From Tangfeifania diversioriginum (lineage in GTDB: Bacteria; Bacteroidota; Bacteroidia; Bacteroidales; Prolixibacteraceae): DNA of 64,000 nucleotides. The translations under genes were made by a program, and so were the position numbers. Positions 54,683-61,575 of the stretch are shown here, piece by piece; within the stretch, counting starts at the first letter, position 1; the number at the start of each line of letters is the position of its first letter. The notes beneath the pieces are model-generated. The model saw nothing but the letters and a program-made list of their open reading frames with translations, was not told where the DNA came from and ran no database searches. The stretch lies in the NCBI RefSeq assembly GCF_900141875.1, contig NZ_FQZE01000008.1, positions 1 through 64,000 of the forward strand. The letters run 5' to 3'.

Positions 54683-55600
54683 CTATGGAATCAATACTTT
54701 GTCGATAACATGTACCACACCGTTTGCGCCCTGAATATCGGCAGCAACTACTGAACTCTCGTTAATTTTCACACCTGAGCTCAAATCAACAGTCAGGTTT
54801 TTATCGGCGTTCAATGTTCCCACTTCTCCTGATGTGAGTTCAGTTGAAACAACATTGCCGGGAACCACATGGTATAAAAGAATCGGAGTAAGTTGTTCGG
54901 CTGTCAGGTCATTGATTCCCGACACACCCAACTGGGCAAAAAGCGCATCAAAAGCATCGTTGGTGGGAGCAAAAACCGTAAACGGACCTTCGCTGCTCAG
55001 CGCATCAACCAACCCGGCTTTTACAACCGCCTGAACCAGCGTGGTAAAATTTTCGTTGGCCAGCGCAATATTCACAACCGTTGGCGGAAGTATCACTTTA
55101 TCAACTACGTGAATCACGCCGTTGCTGGCTTCAATGTCGGCGGTGGTTACCAAAACTGAGTTGTTAATCATTACTCCCGATTCAGTTTCGATGTACATGG
55201 TAATGTTGTTGTTGTCGTAACTCGAAAGCGTTGACACATAACCTGTACTCAAATCTGACGACATGGCTTTAGTGCCAATCACGTGATAGGTAAGAATACT
55301 TGCGAGGTCAGCCGTGGGAATATCATCCAGCGATGAAAGACCGAGGTCGCTCAGCAATGCAGCAAAGGCATCATCGGTGGGAGCAAAAACTGTGAGATTG
55401 TTTTCAGTGCTTAAAAACTCAGCAAGACCCGCTTTTTGGGCGGCTTCGATTAAAATACTGAAACTTCCTGCATCAACAGCTACTTCCACAATGTTTTTTT
55501 CGTCCACTTGCGGTGCGTCTTCGTCATCGTTGCACCCTGTAAATAGTACAACACCAAATAGTAAGAGTAACCCCGGAATAAATTTCAATTTTGTTTTCAT
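54683..55600 (-). CDS. Lipoprotein with two fasciclin domains
   Basis: A 305-residue lipoprotein. The signal peptide ends at a lipobox (LFTGC, Cys23), followed by an acidic NDDEDAP linker. Two FAS1 domains follow (about residues 38-170 and 175-305), each with TVFAPTDDAF or TVFAPTNDAF, LLSDLGLSS or LFAQLGVSG, YHVIG or YHVVPG, and a closing IHVVDKVILP or VHVIDKVLIP. FAS1 domains mediate adhesion. It is probably on the outer membrane or surface. It is a single gene; the 330 bases upstream are very AT-rich. Confidence 0.93.
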   Translation of the reverse strand: MKTKLKFIPGLLLLFGVVLFTGCNDDEDAPQVDEKNIVEVAVDAGSFSILIEAAQKAGLAEFLSTENNLTVFAPTDDAFAALLSDLGLSSLDDIPTADLASILTYHVIGTKAMSSDLSTGYVSTLSSYDNNNITMYIETESGVMINNSVLVTTADIEASNGVIHVVDKVILPPTVVNIALANENFTTLVQAVVKAGLVDALSSEGPFTVFAPTNDAFDALFAQLGVSGINDLTAEQLTPILLYHVVPGNVVSTELTSGEVGTLNADKNLTVDLSSGVKINESSVVAADIQGANGVVHVIDKVLIP

Positions 55601-56005
55601 AATTCTGTTTTTAATAATTGTTTCTAAAGTTTTCTGAACTGTTTAATTGTTTTCAAAATGTTTAACACAAACACTAAAAGGATTAAACATTAATTTTGTT
55701 TAGAGTTAATTAAATTATTTTATTCAAAATAAATATTTTTAGATTAATATAGTTGTAAATCAATTAATTAAATTAATTGTTAAAATTTGTTAATTAAATT
55801 AAAGTTGAGTCATTAGTGCCCGGGAGCTAATGAATTTGTGCAAATTACCAAAGATTTGATTTTTAATTTTTTATGCCATAGAACAGGTTTTTAATCCACT
55901 TTAAAACATTGGCTTAACATTACCCGAAAACTGATGATTTCTAATGTTCAATCTTTTAATTCAACTAATTTTGTACCTCCAATTACTTATAAAACAATTT
56001 TCAAC
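55601..56005. other. AT-rich divergent intergenic region
   Basis: About 400 bases between the fasciclin gene and mutA. Runs of TTAATTAAATTAA dominate. No cobalamin riboswitch features (no GCCACTG, no B12-box-like segment) were found before the B12-dependent mutase genes. TTTTGTACCTCC at about 55969-55980 is a weak -7-like word. Confidence 0.4.
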
Positions 56006-57871
56006 ATGGTAGAAAAAGATAAAAAGCTTTTCACCGATTTTGCCCCGGTTACAACAAACGACTGGGAGGCAAAAATCAATGCTGATTTAAAGGGAAAAGA
56101 CTACAACAAAGCACTGGTATGGAGGACGTACGAAGGATTTGAAGTGCAGCCATACTACCGAAAAGAAAACCTGGAAGAACTCGATTTCCTCAAAAGCCTG
56201 CCCGGCGAATTTCCGTTTGTGCGCGGCAATAAAAAAGCCGGAAACGATTGGTTTATCCGCCAGGACATTTATGTGAAAGATTTCAAGGAAGCCAACAAAA
56301 AAGCGCTGGAGGTTTTAGGCAAAGGCGTTACTTCGCTCGGGTTTTATTTCGATTGCCAAAACAAAATTACCCGCGCCGATCTGGATGTTCTTTTAAAAGA
56401 CATCTGTCTCGAAGCCATTGAAACCAATTTTGTTTGCCCTTGCGAAAACTGCAACGGGGCGCTGGCTTTTGCCGAATATGCTTCTGAAAGCAAAACGGAA
56501 AACAACAGCATCCTGGGATCATCTCCCATCGATCCAATCGGTTCGTTTGCTTTGAAAGGGAAACTCGACGATGCCGCTTTTGACGAACTGAAAGACATTG
56601 TGGAGAAAACCGCCGGACTTCCCTATTTCAAAGTCATCGGCGTTCACGGAAAATTCTTTGCCAACAGCGGCGCTTCGCTGGTTCAGGAAGTGGCTTTTTC
56701 GCTGGCACAGGGAGTGGAATACCTCACCCTCCTAACCGAAATGGGATTGACCATCGACCAGGTGGCCGGCAAAATGAAATTCAACTTCGGAATTGGCAAC
56801 AACTACTTCATGGAAATTGCCAAACTCCGCGCTGCCCGACTGCTTTGGGCACAAATTGTAAAAGCTTACGGCCCGAAAAACGAGGAGTCACTGAAAATGA
56901 TTACCCACAGCGAAACCAATTCCTTCAACAAAACTTTTTACGACCCGTATGTAAACATGCTGCGCACACAAACCGAAGCCATGTCGGCTGCGTTGGGTGG
57001 TGCCGATTCGATTACAGTTCAGCCGTTCAATACCATTTTTGGCGAAACCAATAAAATGGCCGAGCGCGTTGCACGCAACCAGCAGATTTTACTGAAAGAA
57101 GAGTCGCACCTCGATAAAATTGCCGACCCGGCAGGCGGCGCTTATTACATCGAAAACCTGACTGCCTCGCTGGCCGAACATGCATGGAAGCTGTTCCTCG
57201 AAGTGCAGGACAAAGGTGGTTTTGTGAAAGCTTTCCGTGATGGATTCATCCAGTCGGAAATAAAAGCAATGGCCGCCAAACGCGACCAGAAAATTGCCAT
57301 GCGCCGCGAAAATATTTTGGGAACAAATCAGTTTCCAAATTTCACTGAAAAAGCGGAAAAGGAATTTGACGAATCGATTTTCTATCCCACCGATTTAACC
57401 AAAGAAGGTGCGGAAGCGGAAACACTAAAAATGTACCGCGGTGCCCAGCCATTTGAAAGACTTCGCTATAGAACTGACCAGTACGCGAAAAACAACAAGC
57501 GCCCGGTGGCATTTATGTTGCCCATGGGAAATCTTAATTTCCGAAAAGCACGGGCCCAGTTTAGTACCAACTTTTTTGCCGTGGCCGGTTTCGACGTTAT
57601 CGACAACAACGGATTTAAAACCGTTGAAGATGGCGTTGCAGCCGCCAAAGCCAAAGATGCCGATATTGTTGTGGTGTGCAGCTCCGACGATGAATATGCT
57701 GAAATTGTTCCACAGGTTGCCGAACAACTCGATAACGAAATTCTGGTAGTTGCCGGACACCCGGCCTGCAAACCGGAACTGGAAGAAAAAGGAATTACCA
57801 ATTTCATTCATGTGAAAAGTAATATTCTGGAAGATTTGAAAATGTATCAGGAAAAACTGGGAATTAAATAA
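56006..57871 (+). CDS. mutA: Methylmalonyl-CoA mutase small subunit
   Basis: About 621 residues. It is the non-catalytic beta subunit that pairs with MutB in the B12-dependent interconversion of succinyl-CoA and methylmalonyl-CoA in propionate metabolism. It has a TIM-barrel-like domain (LTLLTEMGLTIDQVAGKMKF, FNFGIGNNYFMEIAKLRAAR, PFNTIFGETNKMAERVARNQ) and a degenerate B12-binding domain without the DxHxxG histidine. The ATG at 56006 (MVEKDKKLFTDFAPVTT) matches the family start; the frame continues 24 codons further upstream without support. It precedes mutB by 144 bases that contain a palindromic element. Confidence 0.95.
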   Translation: MVEKDKKLFTDFAPVTTNDWEAKINADLKGKDYNKALVWRTYEGFEVQPYYRKENLEELDFLKSLPGEFPFVRGNKKAGNDWFIRQDIYVKDFKEANKKALEVLGKGVTSLGFYFDCQNKITRADLDVLLKDICLEAIETNFVCPCENCNGALAFAEYASESKTENNSILGSSPIDPIGSFALKGKLDDAAFDELKDIVEKTAGLPYFKVIGVHGKFFANSGASLVQEVAFSLAQGVEYLTLLTEMGLTIDQVAGKMKFNFGIGNNYFMEIAKLRAARLLWAQIVKAYGPKNEESLKMITHSETNSFNKTFYDPYVNMLRTQTEAMSAALGGADSITVQPFNTIFGETNKMAERVARNQQILLKEESHLDKIADPAGGAYYIENLTASLAEHAWKLFLEVQDKGGFVKAFRDGFIQSEIKAMAAKRDQKIAMRRENILGTNQFPNFTEKAEKEFDESIFYPTDLTKEGAEAETLKMYRGAQPFERLRYRTDQYAKNNKRPVAFMLPMGNLNFRKARAQFSTNFFAVAGFDVIDNNGFKTVEDGVAAAKAKDADIVVVCSSDDEYAEIVPQVAEQLDNEILVVAGHPACKPELEEKGITNFIHVKSNILEDLKMYQEKLGIK

Positions 57872-57892
57872 TTCTGAGATACAATCAGAAGC

Positions 57893-57977
57893 TGTCATTT
57901 CGAATCCGCCAAAAGGCGGATGAGAAATCTGCCAATTTAAGATGGAGATTTCTCCTCGGATACTCGTCGAAATGACA
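57893..57977. repeat. 85-bp nested palindromic element between mutA and mutB
   Basis: Outer arms TGTCATTTCGA and TCGAAATGACA (57893-57903 and 57967-57977) are perfect inverse complements. Inside are a 7-bp hairpin ATCCGCC-AAAA-GGCGGAT (57904-57921) and a 9-bp pair GAGAAATCT/AGATTTCTC (57922-57930 and 57946-57954). Nested arms with TGTCATTTCGA termini resemble dispersed non-autonomous elements frequent in Bacteroidota genomes. It may also attenuate read-through within the operon. Confidence 0.7.
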
Positions 57978-58015
57978 TCAAAAACAAAAAGTTAATATAC
58001 TGAAAAACAATAGAT

Positions 58016-60163
58016 ATGAAACCTGATTTCAAAAACATCAACATAAAAGACATCCGGGCCAAACAAACGCCCGGAAGCGTTGCTAACAACGCACAAAACT
58101 GGCTGACTCCGGAGCAAATTCCGGTGAAACCGGTTTACACGAAAGACGATTTGGAAGGACTGGAGCACCTCGATTTTGCAGCAGGTCTGCCACCATTCCT
58201 CCGCGGACCTTATTCGGCGATGTACGCTATGCGCCCGTGGACAATCCGCCAGTATGCAGGTTTTTCAACGGCCGAGGAATCGAACGCATTCTACCGCCGC
58301 AACCTGGCCGCGGGCCAAAAAGGTTTATCGGTGGCATTCGACCTGGCCACTCACCGCGGCTACGACTCCGACCACCCTCGTGTAGAAGGGGATGTGGGAA
58401 AAGCCGGCGTGGCCATCGACTCCATTCTCGACATGAAAATTCTGTTCGACGAAATTCCGCTCGACAAAATGTCGGTTTCAATGACCATGAACGGCGCTGT
58501 GTTGCCCGTGATGGCCTTTTACATTGTAACAGGACTCGAGCAGGGTGCCACACTCGAACAGCTTTCGGGAACCATTCAGAACGATATTCTGAAAGAATTC
58601 ATGGTGCGGAACACCTACATTTACCCACCTGATTTTTCAATGAAAATTATTGCCGATATTTTCGAGTTCACTTCGAAATACATGCCGAAGTTCAACTCCA
58701 TTTCCATTTCGGGCTACCACATGCAGGAAGCCGGTGCTACTGCCGATATTGAGATGGCCTACACTCTGGCCGACGGACTGGATTACATCCGAACCGGAAT
58801 GAAAGCCGGTCTCGATATCGACGCTTTTGCTCCCCGGTTGTCATTCTTCTGGGGAATTGGCATGAACCATTTCATGGAAATTGCCAAAATGCGCGCAGCA
58901 CGAATGTTGTGGGCGAAAATTGTGAAAGAATTTGGTCCGAAAAACCCAAAATCGATGGCGTTGCGTACGCACTCGCAAACTTCGGGCTGGTCGCTCACCG
59001 AGCAGGATCCGTTTAACAATGTGGGAAGAACTGCAATCGAAGCCATGGCCGCAGCGCTGGGACACACCCAGAGTTTGCATACCAACGCGCTGGATGAGGC
59101 GATTGCATTGCCAACCGACTTCTCGGCACGAATCGCTCGTAACACGCAGCTGCACCTGCAAATGGAAACTGAAATTACCCGCTCGCTCGATCCCTGGGCA
59201 GGTTCCTACTATGTAGAATCGCTGACCAACGACCTGGTACACAAAGCATGGGAACGCATCGAGGAGGTGGAAAAACTGGGGGGTATGGCCAAAGCCATCG
59301 AAACCGGCGTGCCGAAAATGCGCATTGAAGAAGCAGCGGCGCGCGCACAGGGAAAAATCGACAGTGGTTCACAAACCATCGTGGGTATCAACAAATACCG
59401 CCTCGACAAGGAAGACCCGATAGACATTCTCGACATCGACAATACCGCAGTGCGTAAATCGCAGGTTGAACGACTTAAAAAACTGCGTGCCGAACGCAAC
59501 GAAGATGAAGTGCAGGCTGCACTAACTGCCATCACAAAGGCAGCAGAAACCGGCAAAGGAAATTTACTTGAATTGTCGATTGAGGCAGCCAAAAAACGTG
59601 CATCTTTGGGAGAGATTTCAGATGCCTGCGAAAAAGTCGCAGGAAGATATAAAGCAGTAATCAGAACAATTGAAGGCGTGTATAAATCAGAAGCACAAGG
59701 AAGAGACGAGTTTAAAGAAGCGCAGGAGCTGGCCAAACAGTTTGCCGAAATGCAAGGCCGCCAGCCGCGTATTATGGTAGCTAAAATGGGCCAGGACGGA
59801 CACGACCGCGGTGCCAAAGTAGTGGCTACCGGTTACGCCGACCTCGGATTCGACGTGGATGTGGGTCCGCTTTTCCAGACTCCGGAAGAAGCAGCCAAAC
59901 AAGCCGTTGAAAACGACGTGCATGTGTTAGGCGTTTCTTCGCTGGCAGCCGGGCATAAATACCTGGTTCCCGCCGTGGTAGAAGAACTGAAAAAGCTCGG
60001 CCGCGACGATATCATGGTGATTTGCGGGGGAGTAATTCCATCGCAGGATTACAAATTCCTGTACGACTCAGGTGCAGTTGCTATCTTTGGCCCCGGAACC
60101 AGCGTTGCCGCTGCCGGAAAAAAGATTCTGAGCATTTTGATTGAAGCGTATAAAGAAGATTAA
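58016..60163 (+). CDS. mutB: Methylmalonyl-CoA mutase large subunit
   Basis: A 715-residue catalytic subunit. The barrel holds [24 protein letters not shown] (Tyr and Arg of the CoA/substrate site), [33 protein letters not shown] and a [13 protein letters not shown] segment. The C-terminal cobalamin domain carries [20 protein letters not shown] with the B12-ligating His. It acts with MutA; together they support the succinate-propionate route. No meaB chaperone gene or epimerase gene lies in this window. Three consecutive hairpins follow the stop codon. Confidence 0.97.
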   Translation: MKPDFKNINIKDIRAKQTPGSVANNAQNWLTPEQIPVKPVYTKDDLEGLEHLDFAAGLPPFLRGPYSAMYAMRPWTIRQYAGFSTAEESNAFYRRNLAAGQKGLSVAFDLATHRGYDSDHPRVEGDVGKAGVAIDSILDMKILFDEIPLDKMSVSMTMNGAVLPVMAFYIVTGLEQGATLEQLSGTIQNDILKEFMVRNTYIYPPDFSMKIIADIFEFTSKYMPKFNSISISGYHMQEAGATADIEMAYTLADGLDYIRTGMKAGLDIDAFAPRLSFFWGIGMNHFMEIAKMRAARMLWAKIVKEFGPKNPKSMALRTHSQTSGWSLTEQDPFNNVGRTAIEAMAAALGHTQSLHTNALDEAIALPTDFSARIARNTQLHLQMETEITRSLDPWAGSYYVESLTNDLVHKAWERIEEVEKLGGMAKAIETGVPKMRIEEAAARAQGKIDSGSQTIVGINKYRLDKEDPIDILDIDNTAVRKSQVERLKKLRAERNEDEVQAALTAITKAAETGKGNLLELSIEAAKKRASLGEISDACEKVAGRYKAVIRTIEGVYKSEAQGRDEFKEAQELAKQFAEMQGRQPRIMVAKMGQDGHDRGAKVVATGYADLGFDVDVGPLFQTPEEAAKQAVENDVHVLGVSSLAAGHKYLVPAVVEELKKLGRDDIMVICGGVIPSQDYKFLYDSGAVAIFGPGTSVAAAGKKILSILIEAYKED

Positions 60164-60168
60164 AGGTG

Positions 60169-60260
60169 AAGCGATTTCTAAATCGCTTTTCGGCGAATTG
60201 GAATTCGCCGAACCACATTATAAAATACAGAAGCCGGTTCCGGGAAGAGCCGGCTTTTTG
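60169..60260 (+). terminator. Triple hairpin after mutB, ending in an intrinsic terminator
   Basis: Three hairpins in a row: AAGCGATTT/AAATCGCTT (60169-60188), an 11-bp TTCGGCGAATT/AATTCGCCGAA (60189-60212), then AAGCCGG/CCGGCTT with a TTTTTG tail (60231-60260). The last is a standard terminator; the first two directly abut each other. Confidence 0.8.
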
Positions 60261-60317
60261 TTTGAAAAATTCAAATTCACTATAATACATCCCTTTAAAT
60301 TACTGTCAGGAAAAAAA

Positions 60318-60797
60318 TTACCCCCTGTATTTACGCAGCGCTTTTCTCGAAGCCCGGTCAACCAAAGTAAAAAGCCGGTGGATTTTATCTTTTCCCCTCG
60401 TGGGCTGGTGTCCAGTCACTTTTACAAATTCGCATTCGAATTCATCGATTACCCGAAAAAATTCCCGGTATAAATCGTGGTTGTTCATCAGCCGGTTGTT
60501 TTTCGATCGAAAGTCGTTTTTTTCGAGTCTTTCACGACGGCGAAGCAGTCCGGTTATATTTTGTGAATCAGTATAAACAATGATTGCATTTTCGGAGGAA
60601 GCCATTTCGCCAAGTGCCCACAATAAGGTTTCCAGCTCCAGGCGCGTGGAAGAAGTATTTTCAAACTGTTTGATTTTTACCTCTTTTTTAAGTTTTTCAG
60701 ACGAAATTTCAGAATTTTCAACAGCCAGGCATGCACCAATTCCAATTTTGGTTTTGGTGTTTACGCTCCCATCGGTAAAAAGTAACAGTTCTTTCAT
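60318..60797 (-). CDS. Ribonuclease HI-like protein
   Basis: A 159-residue RNase H fold. Catalytic acidic residues are Asp in FTDGSV, Glu in TRLELETL, Asp in VYTDSQN and Asp in TLVDRASR. The usual GHxG segment reads VTGHQPTRGKDKIHR. The protein presumably removes RNA from RNA-DNA hybrids; it belongs to a divergent RNase HI group found alongside a standard rnhA in many Bacteroidota. There is no N-terminal hybrid-binding domain. It is a single gene convergent with mutB. Confidence 0.82.
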   Translation of the reverse strand: MKELLLFTDGSVNTKTKIGIGACLAVENSEISSEKLKKEVKIKQFENTSSTRLELETLLWALGEMASSENAIIVYTDSQNITGLLRRRERLEKNDFRSKNNRLMNNHDLYREFFRVIDEFECEFVKVTGHQPTRGKDKIHRLFTLVDRASRKALRKYRG

Positions 60798-61160
60798 TAG
60801 AATAAGATTACAGCAAATATCTGATTTTTTCAGGATATTGTAGAATAGTGAAAAGTCGTTTCTCTATTAGTAGAATTATCAGTTATCAACTCTGTTATTT
60901 ATTCGTTTTAAAATAATTTCAGGTAACCGTTAAAAAACATATAGCTTATTTCATTGTGCTCCTGTAATTTCTTTCAAAACATTCATCTTTTTCAAGCTCA
61001 TTGAGTAGCATGTAGTGGGTAACTCTCTATTTCATATTTCCTTATTGTTGAATTTTGAGTTAATTTAAGAATAAAATGTGGCTAAGTTTAGATTTTGGCA
61101 TAAAAACTAAATTAAGGTATTCTTTTGCGGCATGACTAAGTGTATGACCAAACAAAAAGG

Positions 61161-61177
61161 CCGCTGGTAACCAGCGG
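61161..61177 (-). terminator. Hairpin CCGCTGG-TTA-CCAGCGG with minus-strand T-run
   Basis: A perfect 7-bp stem on the minus strand followed by CCTTTTTG, so it terminates leftward transcripts. No minus-strand gene in the gap needs it, which fits a residual element. Confidence 0.6.
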
Positions 61178-61299
61178 ATTTTGTAGCCCCAACCGGGTTA
61201 GTATCGAACTTTTTGAAAGAGGATTTTGATGCTTTGTTAGAATTTATGGATGCTGAGAAATCGAAGAAGAAACTCAAATTATCACAGATTAAGCGATAA
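61171..61299 (+). pseudogene. Possible site-specific recombinase C-terminal remnant
   Basis: The open frame reads PADFVAPTGLVSNFLKED, then FDALLEFMDAEKSKKKLKLS and stops at 61299. The VAPTG...-EDFDALLEF arrangement resembles tails I recall on annotated integrases or recombinases in Bacteroidota. The rest of the gene is absent. This is an inference from a short match, so confidence is low. Confidence 0.3.
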
Positions 61300-61369
61300 G
61301 TTTTTCTAACGTAAGGCGATAGAATTTTTTTTGCAAATTTGGTTATGGAATTTGATATGGCTTATACAA

Positions 61370-61391
61370 ATAGGGGGGCAATAGGGGGGCA
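61370..61391. repeat. Tandem 11-bp duplication ATAGGGGGGCA
   Basis: Two adjacent exact copies, unusually G-rich for this region, in the gap upstream of the beta-mannosidase terminator. Confidence 0.6.
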
Positions 61392-61535
61392 AGGAGAGGG
61401 TACAAACCACGCAATCCGAATAAAATATCCCATCGCCCGGACATGACTTTTGTAGCCGATCTGAAGCAAACCAATTTTAAATTTTTATAATTTAAAGTAT
61501 TGATACTTTTTTATCGACGAAATTATGGTGTGAAG

Positions 61536-61567
61536 GGAACCGTTCTTCTTTTGGAGAAAACGGTTCC
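61536..61567 (+). terminator. Terminator GGAACCGTT/AACGGTTCC
   Basis: A 9-bp perfect stem with a 14-base loop followed by TTTTATTTTT on the plus strand. It is 8 bases from the beta-mannosidase stop codon on the other strand. The T-run favours rightward transcripts, yet no intact plus-strand gene ends here. Confidence 0.7.
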
Positions 61568-61575
61568 TTTTATTT

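Larger units (their letters stand above)
60798..61575. other. 780-bp gene-poor region
   Basis: No intact gene was found. The left 350 bases are AT-rich and featureless. The right part holds a hairpin with a minus-strand T-run (61161-61177), a possible recombinase tail (61171-61299), an 11-bp tandem duplication (61370-61391), two TTTTGTAGCC words 269 bases apart (61179 and 61448) and a terminator (61536-61567). It looks like a scar of a lost mobile element. Confidence 0.45.

Noticed and set aside
55601-56005. Cobalamin riboswitch before mutA
   Set aside because: Expected because the enzyme uses B12, but none of the conserved riboswitch segments is present in this AT-rich gap.
61179-61215. tRNA 3' end as an attachment site (GTTCGAT and GGGGCTACA on the minus strand)
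   Set aside because: The T-loop-like word has no matching 5' stem strand and no tRNA body, so a tRNA or a defined att site cannot be supported.
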